Counted from the first letter of the stretch, positions 8,697 to 17,481 are shown. The stretch: DNA of 64,000 bases from Streptomyces sp. NBC_01478 (GCF_036227225.1 NZ_CP109444.1:1984001-2048000), one strand, 5' to 3'. Program-made: numbers and translations. Notes: generated by a model not told the origin, from the letters alone.

Positions 8697-8742
8697 CTGA
8701 TGGTGCACGTGCCTCTCGTCCCCGCAGAGGGCGCCGCGCACC

Positions 8743-8766
8743 GGGGCCACTCCGAGTAATGGCCCC
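8743..8766. terminator. GC-rich stem-loop
   Basis: GGGGCCA (8743-8749) and TGGCCCC (8760-8766) form a 7-bp stem with a 10-nt loop immediately after the membrane protein stop codon; probably part of the same transcription end as the larger hairpin. Confidence 0.45.
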
Positions 8767-8788
8767 GTCTTGAGTGAGCCGCCTTCCG

Positions 8789-10087
8789 CTACGCCGGGGC
8801 AGCGGTCTTCTCGGGCTCCGTCCCGGCGGGGATGCGATGCAGCCCCTTTCGGTCGTACCAGCCCGTCACGCCGAAGCCGAAGAGGGCGGCTGCCGCGAGG
8901 CCGACGGCCATCATGACCCAGCCCCGGGTCAGGCCGGCGTCGGCCTGGGCGTCGTAATAGAGGATCGAGCGGATGCCGCCGGTGATCTGCCGCAGTGGTT
9001 CGAACTCCGCCAGGAACCGGTAGAAGCCGGGCAGCGCCTGAAGCGGTGTGGTGGCGTTGGCCGTCGGCACCGCCATCCCGATGAAGACCAGCGTGACCAC
9101 CAGCATGCCGGGCGTGCCGAAGACGGCTAGCAGGGTCAGCGCACCGATCCCGGAGACCGCGATGGCGCACACCGAGTACAGCCACAGCAGGGGCAGATGG
9201 GCGGCGTGCATTCCCATGAGGCCGACCGCGCCCGCCATGACCAGGCTCCCCATCAGCAGGGACAGCCCGGCCATGAGAGTGCTGCTGATGGCGAGGGTCT
9301 GCACCCGGGTCGCCCGGATGAGCGGGCGGTGCAGGCGCAGCGGGCCCATGTCGTTGTGGGTGTAGCCGAGGGCGTGGTCCACCTGGCCGCTGATGACGTT
9401 GGCGGAGAGCATGCCGCAGACCACCAGGACGAGGGCGTAGTAGAACGCCGTCAGGCCCAGGCCGCTGTGCGAGTCGAGCGGATGGCCGTCCTTGACCATG
9501 ACGGCGGCCGGGTCGGCGAGCAGGACGCGGGCCGCGGCGGGCAGCTTCGCCTGCCCGGTCCCGATCTGGGACGTGAGCTCCTTGCCCACCTGGAGCGAGG
9601 CGCTTTCGGCCGCCTGTGTCGTCGCCGTCCGGGCCAGGCTGGAGCCCACGCTGCCGGCGGACTGGTTTGTCAGCACCGTCAGCGTCGGGCGGGCTGGGGT
9701 CCCAGCGGTCACGGAGGCAGTGAGTGCGGTGGTGGCGGAGGTGAAGTCGGCGGGGACGACGAGCGCGCCGTACAGCTTGCCCTTGCCGAGTTCCTCCTTC
9801 ATCTCCTTCTCGTCCATCACCTTCCAGTCGATCTTGGCCCCGCTCGCGGTGGACTTCTTGATCGACTCGGTGATCCCAGCCCCGAGGTTGACCTGCTTGC
9901 CGCCGACAGCGGCCCCCTTGTCGGCGTTGACCAGGCCGACGGGCAGATTCTTCATGTGATCGACGGGATCGATGTTGGCCCCGACGTAGAACACGGTGAA
10001 CAGCAGCGCGAGAACGCCAGTGATGACGCCATTGGCGATCCACAGGGGTTTGGCACGCAGCACGCGGAACGGGTGAATCCCACTCAT
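8789..10087 (-). CDS. DUF3533/YhgE-Pip-like ABC-2 type membrane protein
   Basis: 432 residues. One membrane segment at about 15-37, a large extracytoplasmic domain (about 40-210) with a VGLVNAD motif typical of the YhgE/DUF3533 group, then five hydrophobic segments (about 212-235, 265-295, 300-325, 330-350, 395-415). Such proteins resemble ABC-2 permeases but no ATPase is adjacent, so energy coupling is unknown. Expression is probably under promoter P3, which has two of the palindromic boxes, linking it to the SDR genes and suggesting export or tolerance of the inducing compound. Confidence 0.85.
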   Translation of the reverse strand: MSGIHPFRVLRAKPLWIANGVITGVLALLFTVFYVGANIDPVDHMKNLPVGLVNADKGAAVGGKQVNLGAGITESIKKSTASGAKIDWKVMDEKEMKEELGKGKLYGALVVPADFTSATTALTASVTAGTPARPTLTVLTNQSAGSVGSSLARTATTQAAESASLQVGKELTSQIGTGQAKLPAAARVLLADPAAVMVKDGHPLDSHSGLGLTAFYYALVLVVCGMLSANVISGQVDHALGYTHNDMGPLRLHRPLIRATRVQTLAISSTLMAGLSLLMGSLVMAGAVGLMGMHAAHLPLLWLYSVCAIAVSGIGALTLLAVFGTPGMLVVTLVFIGMAVPTANATTPLQALPGFYRFLAEFEPLRQITGGIRSILYYDAQADAGLTRGWVMMAVGLAAAALFGFGVTGWYDRKGLHRIPAGTEPEKTAAPA

Positions 10088-10239
10088 GACTTACTCCGGT
10101 CTCGGACAACACACTCATATCCGGAGAGGGGCGGACAGCTTCATTGCGGTCCGGCGACCCTCGGAACGTTCAATCTCGGCACACACGGCCGTCGACGCGG
10201 AACCGGAGATGCAGCACCCCGCCGGGACTCCGACTGATG

Positions 10240-10290
10240 AAACCGGTCGGTTTCAAGCTCATCGTAAACCGATCAGTTTACAAATTCCAA
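10240..10290 (-). promoter_or_regulatory. Promoter P3 with paired boxes, upstream of the membrane protein
   Basis: -35 TTGGAA (10285-10290), 18-bp spacer, -10 TACGAT (10261-10266) on the minus strand. Box AAACCGATCAGTTT (10266-10279) lies in the spacer and AAACCGGTCGGTTT (10240-10253) downstream of the -10, 26 bp apart. Both carry one mismatch from the perfect palindrome. The start codon is about 170 bp downstream, leaving an unusually long leader. Nothing else was seen in the 10088-10461 gap. Confidence 0.7.
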
Positions 10291-10461
10291 GTCGAGGCGC
10301 CGGCCCCTGTCCCAGCGGCGCGAGGAAGCCGATACCGTGCTCTATCCGCTCGATCGACACCGACTCCCTGCGGAGCTGGAAGTTCACGGCCAGGTCTCTG
10401 GTCGCGGGTCTATGTGATGTCGTGATCAATCCTGCCGATCGAAGCCGGTAGCAAGGCGATC

Positions 10462-10640
10462 GTGACGCGCAGGCAACTCACCGACAAGCAGGAGCAGTTG
10501 ATCGATCCGTTCCTGCCGATGGGCAAGCACGGTCCGTACCCTGAGCGGATGCGCGAGCAGTTCGGGGGGACGATCTGGCGGTTCCGCGCCAGCAGTCAGT
10601 GGCGGGAAATGCCGGGCCGGTTCGGCCGACGGTCTACCGG
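10462..10640 (+). pseudogene. IS5-family transposase N-terminal remnant
   Basis: The frame from 10462 encodes MTRRQLTDKQEQLIDPFLPM..GPYPERMREQFGGTIWRFR..SQWREMP, the standard N-terminus of IS5-type (DDE) transposases in actinomycetes. A frameshift follows at about RFG, where the expected STVYxRF continues in the next frame, and homology ends near 10640. No catalytic DDE residues remain. Confidence 0.82.
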
Positions 10641-10693
10641 GAGGCGGGGACTGGAAACCGAGCGGCGGCCACCGCGCAAGCGCCTGCCCCGGC

Positions 10694-11362
10694 TCAGGAG
10701 GGTGTGCGCGTTCGCGCCAGCTCGGCTGTTACGGCGTCGGCTACCGCATCCCTCACCTGCGCCTCCGTGGGCGTGGGCCGGCCGAGTTCGGCGGCGAGTT
10801 GAGCCAACGAGGTCATCCGGACACCGGGCAGGGCGCAGGCCGTGAACGTGGTGTAGACGTCGAGGTCCGGGTCTATGTTGAGCGCGAATCCGTGGCTGGT
10901 GACGCCGCCGCTGATGCGCATGCCGATGGAGGCGATTTTGCGGTGGCCGGGGGTCCACACGCCGACCAGGCTCTCGGCGCCTCGGGGTGTGTCCCGGCGT
11001 ATCGCCTCGAATCCGAGTGATCCCAGCGCGCGGATCAGGGCGTGCTCGATCCGGCGTATCAAGCCGCGCGGTCCCAGCTCGCGCACGTTCAGCACGAGAT
11101 ACCCGATCAGCTGCCCTGGCCCGTGATAGGTGGCATGACCTCCCCGGTCGACTTCGACCAGACTGATCGGCGAAGCCGGTTCTGGCAGTTGGTCGGCCGG
11201 TGTCCGCGCCGTGTAGGTGATCACGGGAGGGTGGGTGAGCAGAAACAGCCGATCCCCAGTACGCCCCTGCTTCCGCTCGGCCACCCAACCGGCCATGTCG
11301 GCCTGCGCCACCTCATACGGCACCTCACCCAGATCGACGCGTTCCATCTCCCCTGGCTCCAT
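10694..11362 (-). CDS. lipB: Lipoyl(octanoyl) transferase LipB-like
   Basis: 222 residues. It shows the LipB signatures RGGHATYHGPGQ (73-84), KIASIGMRI with K142, and a TACALPG segment with C176. Lysine and cysteine at these positions match the catalytic dyad known from the Mycobacterium tuberculosis enzyme. LipB transfers octanoate from acyl carrier protein to lipoyl domains. The usual genomic partner lipA is absent here, so this is probably a second, accessory copy; the neighbour on its 3' side is an IS5 scar. Start chosen at the ATG after GGGAGAGG; a second ATG lies 15 nt inside. Confidence 0.88.
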   Translation of the reverse strand: MEPGEMERVDLGEVPYEVAQADMAGWVAERKQGRTGDRLFLLTHPPVITYTARTPADQLPEPASPISLVEVDRGGHATYHGPGQLIGYLVLNVRELGPRGLIRRIEHALIRALGSLGFEAIRRDTPRGAESLVGVWTPGHRKIASIGMRISGGVTSHGFALNIDPDLDVYTTFTACALPGVRMTSLAQLAAELGRPTPTEAQVRDAVADAVTAELARTRTPS

Positions 11363-11377
11363 TGCCTCTCCCGTGTC

Positions 11378-11399
11378 TTCGAGGCGACGTCGCCTCGAA
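11378..11399. promoter_or_regulatory. 22-bp perfect palindrome upstream of lipB
   Basis: Arms TTCGAGGCGAC and GTCGCCTCGAA meet with no spacer, 16-37 bp upstream of the lipB start. It could be a repressor site, or a cruciform/hairpin in the leader. No linked regulator gene is evident. Confidence 0.5.
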
Positions 11400-11526
11400 C
11401 TGCGCCTGCGAACTCCTGGTCTGGTGTCGCCGATGAACAAACTGTGCGTCGTAGGGGCTCGGCATGCAGCCAGGTCAGGTGTTGTCACCCATGACCGCGA
11501 CCGACCACAGCCGCCTGGTGCCGGCT

Positions 11527-12744
11527 TCAGCGTGGCGTTCCGTACCCGTGGATCCCCGGGATGGCGAGTTTTCCGCCCGTCTGTCCGGCCTGGTTGATGT
11601 CGGCGTCGTCCAGGCCGAGTTGGAGCTTGAGGTCGAGCTTCCCGACCGTGTCGTAAAGCCACTGCGGAATGGTGTCCGGGGTGAGGTGCAGGCGGAGGAC
11701 GGGCGGTACGGGAACGCCTTCGACGCCGGAGAGGGTGCCCGTCAGGCTTTCGACGTACATGGTGATGCCGCCGCCTCGCAGCGTGGACGTCGAGCCGGGC
11801 GCCCCGTCGATGTGCTGGATCTGCGGGCCGACGGGCACCGCCATCTTCAGGTCGCGGATCGTGACGCTCCCCGCGGAGAACTTGAGCACACGCTTGGGTC
11901 CGGCGGCCGTGTCCACGGTCACCACGCCGCCGAAGACGAGGTCGTGCAGTTCGAGGCGGCTCCCCTTCATGTTCCATGCCTCGGCGGAGAATCGGCCGGC
12001 CTCATGTTCCTCGGGGGCCTTGAGATCGCTGATGTCGCAGGTTCGGGAGGTTCCCCCGGTGGAGTCCGGTCGGGGCGACGGCTCGACGGCCCGGTGGCTG
12101 GGAGCAGGTGACACAGGCGTGGTGGACAACCGGGGCTCGGGCAGTGCTCCGGACTCCGGCCTCGAAGTTGCCGAGCTCGGTGAAGGGCTCGCGTGGAGTG
12201 AGGGGCTCGCGTCGGGTGACGGGCTCTCCTGCGCGGCGTCGTCGTGGAAGAGGGGACCGAGGATGTCCGCGAGGCTCGTCGTGGCGGAGGTTGTGCTGGG
12301 CGAGGGGGTGGGAGTGGCGGTCGGTGCTGGGGCCGGGCCCGCTCCCTCGTCGTCCGCGTGCGACGGCGGCTTGACGGGCTCCCCACTCGGGTGAGCGCCG
12401 ACCGTGTGGGGATCAGCGGACGGGGTGGGGTGTGCGGGAGTGTTCGTCGCAGAGGGTGAGGTGTCATCGGGACGGGCACAGTCGACACCGCTGGTTCCAG
12501 GCGCGCCTGATCCCTCTTCGGAAACGGAGAGCGCTGCGGGGGCGCTCGTGTCCGCGGACTCGGGCAGGCGTTGACTCCCCAGGATGAGGGCGGTCGGCAG
12601 CGCGGTGAGCGCGAGAGCCCTCCCGACCGGCAGACGCAAGCGTGTCAGCGCGGACGTACGCGGAATGGCGTGCCGGCCTCTCGGCGGCCGGGCGAAGCGG
12701 GGTTCTGCGGTCTCGCCCTGAGTGTCGGGCGACTGGTCACTCAC
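11527..12744 (-). CDS. Ser/Pro-rich membrane-anchored protein of the DUF6230 operon
   Basis: 405 residues. A cytoplasmic N-terminus rich in Arg is followed by one hydrophobic segment (LALTALPTALILGS, about residues 45-62), a low-complexity Ser/Thr/Pro linker of about 150 residues, and a C-terminal folded domain (about 230-405) resembling the DUF6230 domain encoded two genes upstream (SLTIRDLK/DLVFGGVVTVDT-like strands). GTG start overlaps the preceding gene by 8 nt (GTGAGTGA), so translation is coupled. The arrangement suggests a surface-exposed domain on a cell-wall-spanning stalk. Function unknown. Confidence 0.8.
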   Translation of the reverse strand: MSDQSPDTQGETAEPRFARPPRGRHAIPRTSALTRLRLPVGRALALTALPTALILGSQRLPESADTSAPAALSVSEEGSGAPGTSGVDCARPDDTSPSATNTPAHPTPSADPHTVGAHPSGEPVKPPSHADDEGAGPAPAPTATPTPSPSTTSATTSLADILGPLFHDDAAQESPSPDASPSLHASPSPSSATSRPESGALPEPRLSTTPVSPAPSHRAVEPSPRPDSTGGTSRTCDISDLKAPEEHEAGRFSAEAWNMKGSRLELHDLVFGGVVTVDTAAGPKRVLKFSAGSVTIRDLKMAVPVGPQIQHIDGAPGSTSTLRGGGITMYVESLTGTLSGVEGVPVPPVLRLHLTPDTIPQWLYDTVGKLDLKLQLGLDDADINQAGQTGGKLAIPGIHGYGTPR

Positions 12745-13228
12745 TCCCCTGTCCTCCCGCCCGGACGACTGCGGCTGACGGCTCTTCAGGTCCGTCGGGT
12801 ACGTCCTCCGGATGCCCGTCCCCGCCCACCGGGCCCCATGCCAGAGCCAGGAGTCCGCCCGTCGCCGCGAGCAGCGTGCCGAAGAAGAAGCCGCCGAAGT
12901 TGGAGATGGGAAGGGACAGCACGCCGAGGAACACCGCGACGCAGCCCGCGAAGAACCTGATGATCGGCTGGAACCAGAGGAGTCCGCCAAGGACGATCAG
13001 AGTCAGGCCGATGACCAGCGACCCAGCCCCTGCGGTGGTGGACATCGCCACGGACAGGGCGCCCAGGGAGAGGTTGAAATACGGGAAGTAGATGATGGGC
13101 GCAGCGGCAAGGAGCACCAGCAGGCCCGCCCAGAAGGGGCGGGTGCGCCGCCAGGTCCGGAAGTCCCGGCGAGCGCGGGTGAAGCCGCTGTCACTGTGGG
13201 GGTGCGCGGGCGCACCGGCACTCGTCAT
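12737..13228 (-). CDS. DUF6114 family membrane protein
   Basis: 163 residues with four hydrophobic segments (about 35-55, 60-80, 85-105, 110-135), a basic N-terminus (RARRDFRTWRRTRPFW) and an acidic hydrophilic tail. Small four-helix membrane proteins of this type are found next to DUF6230 genes in streptomycetes, as here. Translation is coupled to the downstream Ser/Pro-rich gene. Role unknown; a membrane partner for the two exported proteins is plausible. Confidence 0.85.
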   Translation of the reverse strand: MTSAGAPAHPHSDSGFTRARRDFRTWRRTRPFWAGLLVLLAAAPIIYFPYFNLSLGALSVAMSTTAGAGSLVIGLTLIVLGGLLWFQPIIRFFAGCVAVFLGVLSLPISNFGGFFFGTLLAATGGLLALAWGPVGGDGHPEDVPDGPEEPSAAVVRAGGQGSE

Positions 13229-13280
13229 GTGGCAGCTCCCAAGTCGTGAGTGGGTGAGGGTGTCCGCGAGGACGGTGGAA

Positions 13281-13343
13281 CGCTGCCGCCCCCTGGGCAG
13301 TCGCCGGTCGCTTTCGCGCGCGGGAGGCGAGGGGGCGGCAGCG
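13281..13343 (-). terminator. 13-bp inverted repeat between DUF6230 and DUF6114 genes
   Basis: CGCTGCCGCCCCC (13281-13293) and GGGGGCGGCAGCG (13331-13343) are perfectly complementary with a 37-nt loop. It may act as a partial terminator or RNA stabiliser giving more DUF6230 transcript than downstream message. Confidence 0.55.
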
Positions 13344-13346
13344 AGG

Positions 13347-13961
13347 TCAGAAGCAGTCGTGGCGGCCGGACGCGATGTTCATGTGCAGGCCCGCCAGTTC
13401 GAACGTTCCCGCAGTCGTGGCCCAGACCGTCTGGTGGGCATCGATGATCTCGACCGCGTCCGCCTCCTGGGCGTAGCCGTCGGGATCGACGTGGTCCTTC
13501 GGGTTGACCTGGCCCTTGGTCATGGAACCGGTGGCGACGCCGATGTCGACGTTCTTGAAGGTGCCCTTCTTGGCCTGGAGGTCTGTCATGTCGATGTACA
13601 GGTCCTTGGCCTTGACCGGCGTACCCGACCCGCCGGCCTTGAGCGACATCGTGTAGGTCCCGAGGACGGGGATGTCCACCGGGACGGACTGACACATGTC
13701 GGTGACCTTCGCGTTCTTGATGGACGAGACGGAGACGGGCACGTGCTTGCCGTTCTTGGCGACGTCCACCGTGGCGTAGTTGGCGAATCCGGTGCCGCTC
13801 AACTTGCCGGCCGAGACCTGGAAGGCGGAACCGGAGATGCTGAACGAAGCGGCCAGGGCGCCCTGGGCCATGGAAATGGCGACGGCAGCCGTGGCGGCCA
13901 CGGTCGGCACCGCGCCGATGGCGAAACGCTTCCAGTGGGTCTTGCCGATTCGCTGGGACAT
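13347..13961 (-). CDS. DUF6230 family exported protein
   Basis: 204 residues. N-terminal signal-like segment (KRFAIGAVPTVAATAAVAISMAQGALA, about 12-38) followed by a beta-rich domain with FSISGSAFQVSAGKLSG. The ATG at 13961 follows GGAG and begins MSQRIGKTHW, a conserved start in this family. First gene of a three-gene operon with DUF6114 and a Ser/Pro-rich protein, divergent from a MerR regulator whose likely operators lie between them. Function unknown. Confidence 0.88.
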   Translation of the reverse strand: MSQRIGKTHWKRFAIGAVPTVAATAAVAISMAQGALAASFSISGSAFQVSAGKLSGTGFANYATVDVAKNGKHVPVSVSSIKNAKVTDMCQSVPVDIPVLGTYTMSLKAGGSGTPVKAKDLYIDMTDLQAKKGTFKNVDIGVATGSMTKGQVNPKDHVDPDGYAQEADAVEIIDAHQTVWATTAGTFELAGLHMNIASGRHDCF

Positions 13962-14133
13962 GGTGTTGGTCTCCGTTGTCGATGCGTACGAGACGACCGG
14001 ACCCAGAACTGACTGCCCCGGGCCCGGGGTGGGGAGAGAACTGCGGCTGGGTGTGGCCGTGGCGGTGCAGGCGGCTTCCGCGGGCGCATTTCGTCCACGC
14101 GCACGGAGGAAGTGGGCACACCGAAGAAGCACT

Positions 14134-14173
14134 CGATAGTGTTACTACCGAGCACCCGATAGTGGCACTATCG
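14134..14173. promoter_or_regulatory. Two MerR-type dyad boxes
   Basis: CGATAGTG-G-CACTATCG (14157-14173) is a perfect 17-bp dyad, and CGATAGTGTTACTACCG (14134-14150) an imperfect copy 23 bp away. Both lie in the divergent region between the DUF6230 operon and the MerR gene. The spacing suggests two dimers on the same DNA face. Confidence 0.7.
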
Positions 14174-14235
14174 ATCCCGTCGGGGCAACCCCCGGTAACG
14201 CGATACTGGTGGGACAGTTGAGCGTGAGGGAGCGC

Positions 14236-14946
14236 ATGAGGATTTCAGAGCTCAGCCGACGGTCCGGGGTGCCGATGGCGACCATCAAGTACTACCGGCG
14301 GGAAGGGCTGCTTCCCGAGGGGCGCGCGCTGAACGCGACGGCGGTCGAGTACGGCGAGGAGCACATCCAACGGCTCCGTCTGATCCGTTCGCTCATCCAG
14401 CTCGGCGGGCTGTCCGTCGCCCGTACCCGTGAAGTGCTCGATGCGGTGGACCGTCCACTGGACGGGTTCGAGACCCTGGGCGTCGTCCACCACGCACTCC
14501 CCGTGCCCTCCGCAGAGACGCACGGCAAGAGCGGCGCGGACAACGAGGACAGCCCCGGAGCGGAGAACACCGCCGACGAGGCTGTACCGGGCGGAGCCGC
14601 CACGAGGGTCGAGGCTCTCATCGAGAACATGGGCTGGCGGATCTCCGACGCGTCACCGCACCGCCCCGCACTCGCCGAAAGTCTCGCCGCGCTGAGCCGC
14701 CTCGGCACCGACTACACGGTCGACGACCTCGTCCCCTACGCACAACTCGCCACCTCCACCGCCGATTTGGACTTCGCGCAGTTCGAGGGGATCGAGGACC
14801 GCATCGCCCTCGCCGAGCGGGCGGTGGTCCTCACCGTGCTGTTCGAGCCGGTCGTCCGGCTGCTACGGCGCCTGGCCCAGGAGGACGCGAACCACCGGCG
14901 CCATGATCGCCGTGCATGCGAGCGCAGCGAGCAGCCGGAGGAGTGA
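14236..14946 (+). CDS. MerR family regulator
   Basis: 236 residues. N-terminal MerR helix-turn-helix (MRISELSRRSGVPMATIKYYRREGLLP) and the second wing/coil helix (QRLRLIRSLIQLGGLSVARTREVLDAVD), followed by a long C-terminal domain with no cysteine cluster, so not a metal sensor of the classical type. ATG preceded by GAGGGAG. Probably regulates the divergent DUF6230 operon through the CGATAGTG dyads. Confidence 0.9.
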   Translation: MRISELSRRSGVPMATIKYYRREGLLPEGRALNATAVEYGEEHIQRLRLIRSLIQLGGLSVARTREVLDAVDRPLDGFETLGVVHHALPVPSAETHGKSGADNEDSPGAENTADEAVPGGAATRVEALIENMGWRISDASPHRPALAESLAALSRLGTDYTVDDLVPYAQLATSTADLDFAQFEGIEDRIALAERAVVLTVLFEPVVRLLRRLAQEDANHRRHDRRACERSEQPEE

Positions 14947-14995
14947 GTCCCCAGCAGTGCACCACCGGCACCCCCGTTCACGACGGCAGCGAGGA

Positions 14996-15023
14996 CCGAA
15001 GTGCCCCGGTGAAGACACTTCGG
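14996..15023. terminator. Stem-loop between convergent merR and mmpL genes
   Basis: CCGAAGTG (14996-15003) pairs with CACTTCGG (15016-15023) around a 12-nt loop in the 91-bp convergent gap, so it could terminate both transcripts. Confidence 0.55.
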
Positions 15024-15037
15024 CCTCTCGGGAGGGT

Positions 15038-17215
15038 TCAGCCCGTGGCGACGGGGACTCGCTCGTCGGTGTCCTCCGGCACGTCCGTCTCCTTGATACC
15101 GAATCGGTCGTAGAAGCGGGCGAGCGGGCCCGGAGCCCACCAGGCCGCCCTGCCCAGCAGTCTCATGACGGCCGTTCCCAGCAGGATGCGCACCACCAGC
15201 ACGTCCACCAGGACCGCGAACACCATGCCGACGCCGAACAGCTTGATGGTCAGCACATCGCTCATCCCGATCGCCGCGAGCGGCACGCACATCAGCACCG
15301 CCGCGCTCACGACCAGACGGCCGATGGACCGCAGCCCCATCGCCACGGCTTCCGTGCTGTCGCCCTGCTTGTCGTACTGCTCCCGCATCCGGGACACCAG
15401 GAACACCTCGTAGTCCATGGAGAGCCCGAAGATCAGCGCGAACAGCATGATCGGCATGTTGGGCTCGATGTTGCCCGTCGGATCGAAGCCGAGCAGGTTG
15501 TGCAGATGGCCGTCCTGGAAGATCCAGACCAGGACACCGAAGGTCGCGGACAGCGACAGCATGTTCATCGCGATCGCCTTCAACGGCAGCAGCACCGAGC
15601 CGAATGCGAGGAACAGCAGGACGTACGTCATCACCGCGATGTAGAGCAGCATCCACGGCAGGGTCTCGCCCAGTGCGTCCAGGGTGTCGTCGTACACCGC
15701 CGACTCGCCGCCGAAGTACGCCCGGGCGCCCGGCGGTTCGGGGACGTCCTTGAGCCGGTTCACCAGGTCGCGCGCGTGGGTCGAGATGGGATTGCCGTCG
15801 TAGGTGACCGACACCCGGGCCGTGGTGCCCTCCACGCCGCTGATCCGGGCGCTCGTGGCGCCCTCGGTGGCACCGAGCCGCTCGGCGTACGCCTTCAGCG
15901 CCGCGCCCTGCTCCTTCGAGGTCCCGTCGGACTTCAGCACGAGCAGCGAGTCGATGGACTTCACCGCGTCGCCGTCGAAGTCGTGCTCCATGGCGTTGAA
16001 GACCTGGCGGCCCTCGGAAGTGCTCGGCAGCTGCTGCGCGTTGATGGAACCGAACTCGATCTTGGAGAACGGCAGGGCGAGCGTCAGCAGCAGGCCCACC
16101 GCGCCCACCACCACGACCCACCGCCGCCGCATCAGGCCGTGCCCGAACCGGTACCAGGCACCCTCGCCCGCCGCCGTCGACCGCCCTGCCTTCTTGCGGC
16201 GCAGCGAGAAGGCGTTGACCTTCGGTCCCATCGCGGCGAGCAGCGCGGGCAGCGCGACCAGTGAGAAGAGCACCGCCAGCAGGACCGCTGCCACGCCGCC
16301 GTACGACATCGACTTCAGGAACGTCGACGGGAAGAGGGTCAGTCCGGCCAGCGCCGCCGCGACCGTGGTGCCGGAGACCATCACGGTGCGCCCGGCCGTG
16401 GCGAGGGTGCGCCCGATCGCCGTTTCGCCGGTGTAACCGGCCGCCAGTTCCTCGCGGTAGCGGCTCACGATCAGCAGGCCGTAGTCGATGGCGACCGCGA
16501 GACCCAGGATCGTGACCAGGCTCATGGAGAACACGGACACGTCGGTGATGTTCGCGATGGTCCGCAGGACGGCCATCGAACCGAGGATGGAGAGCACGCC
16601 GACGAGCAGCGGGAGGAAGGCCGCGGTCAGACCGCCGAACACGACCAGCAGGAGCAGGAAGAGCACGGGGGCCGAGATGATTTCCGCGGTTCTCAGGTCG
16701 TGTTCGATCTTCTCACTCGCCTGGTGACCGGTGGGCACCGTGCCGCCCTGCAGCGTCTGAAGGCCCGGTGCCGGGATCTTGTCCTTGACCGCCTTGTACG
16801 CGTCCTCCTTGGCCTTCTCGCTGCTGCCGTGCAGGTTCAGGGCCACGTAGGTGGCGTGCCGGTCGTGGCTGACCTGCGCCGGCATCCTGGTCGTCCAGAA
16901 GTCCAGGTAGCCGGTCACCTCCGACTTCGGCAGGGACTCCAACTGCTTGACGACCGCCCGCTGGAAGGACGGGTCGTCGACGGTACGGTCCTTGTCGCGG
17001 TAGACGATCACCGCGTCGGGTGTCCGCTGCGGGAACGCCTTCTCGGCGATGTGGGCAGCGCGCACGCTGTCCGAGCCGGGGTCCTGGAAGCCGAGCGGTG
17101 TCAGGGAGCCGAAGACTCCGGCGCCGTAGGCCCCGGACAGGACGGCGAACAGCATGGTCAGTATCAGCACCGGCTTTCGCCTGCGGTACAGCAGCCGCCC
17201 GAACCCCTCAAACAT
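15038..17215 (-). CDS. MMPL/RND family transporter
   Basis: 725 residues. Two repeats of a membrane helix, a large extracytoplasmic domain and five to six helices each, as in MmpL lipid/drug exporters. The GLAVAIDYGLL and FGLSMDYEVFLVSR segments are the paired helix-4/helix-10 motifs carrying the Asp-Tyr proton-relay pairs. ATG at 17215 follows AGGAGA. Divergent from a TetR gene with shared GCGTTGCA elements in the intergenic region, so expression is probably substrate-induced. Cargo unknown. Confidence 0.93.
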   Translation of the reverse strand: MFEGFGRLLYRRRKPVLILTMLFAVLSGAYGAGVFGSLTPLGFQDPGSDSVRAAHIAEKAFPQRTPDAVIVYRDKDRTVDDPSFQRAVVKQLESLPKSEVTGYLDFWTTRMPAQVSHDRHATYVALNLHGSSEKAKEDAYKAVKDKIPAPGLQTLQGGTVPTGHQASEKIEHDLRTAEIISAPVLFLLLLVVFGGLTAAFLPLLVGVLSILGSMAVLRTIANITDVSVFSMSLVTILGLAVAIDYGLLIVSRYREELAAGYTGETAIGRTLATAGRTVMVSGTTVAAALAGLTLFPSTFLKSMSYGGVAAVLLAVLFSLVALPALLAAMGPKVNAFSLRRKKAGRSTAAGEGAWYRFGHGLMRRRWVVVVGAVGLLLTLALPFSKIEFGSINAQQLPSTSEGRQVFNAMEHDFDGDAVKSIDSLLVLKSDGTSKEQGAALKAYAERLGATEGATSARISGVEGTTARVSVTYDGNPISTHARDLVNRLKDVPEPPGARAYFGGESAVYDDTLDALGETLPWMLLYIAVMTYVLLFLAFGSVLLPLKAIAMNMLSLSATFGVLVWIFQDGHLHNLLGFDPTGNIEPNMPIMLFALIFGLSMDYEVFLVSRMREQYDKQGDSTEAVAMGLRSIGRLVVSAAVLMCVPLAAIGMSDVLTIKLFGVGMVFAVLVDVLVVRILLGTAVMRLLGRAAWWAPGPLARFYDRFGIKETDVPEDTDERVPVATG

Positions 17216-17302
17216 GACTTCTCCTAGATCGTTGGCCAGCGCCGGACAGGACCGTCCCAAGGTCGGCGCCGAACGAACCGTAACAGTGTTTTTATTGCTC
17301 GA

Positions 17303-17316
17303 TGCAACGCTGTTGC
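17303..17316. promoter_or_regulatory. Inverted repeat in the mmpL leader
   Basis: GCAAC-GCT-GTTGC (17304-17316). The 8-mer TGCAACGC (17303-17310) recurs inverted (GCGTTGCA, 17461-17468) next to the divergent TetR start, so both may be bound by that TetR. Confidence 0.5.
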
Positions 17317-17460
17317 GTAGCTCTCATTCGGGGAGTGGGCGCGTTCCTCAGCTCTGACCTGCTGGTATGTGAGAGGAGCTCGTTCGGAGGCGGCGGGTCC
17401 TGGTGCGGGGCGGGGCGGGACGACAACAAGTTAAAGCGGTGCCGATAGGCATTCATAACG

Positions 17461-17475
17461 GCGTTGCAATACGAT
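17461..17475 (+). promoter_or_regulatory. Putative -10 and operator half-site of the TetR gene
   Basis: GCGTTGCA (17461-17468) directly precedes TACGAT (17470-17475), a plausible -10. The ATG is 7 bp further, so the transcript may be leaderless; no ribosome site is seen. Confidence 0.45.
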
Positions 17476-17481
17476 GACGCC

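Noticed and set aside
14736..16121. Minus-strand open frame spanning the merR end and the mmpL gene
   Set aside because: Frame-shifted shadow of the MmpL gene with Arg/Gly-rich translation and no recognisable domain.
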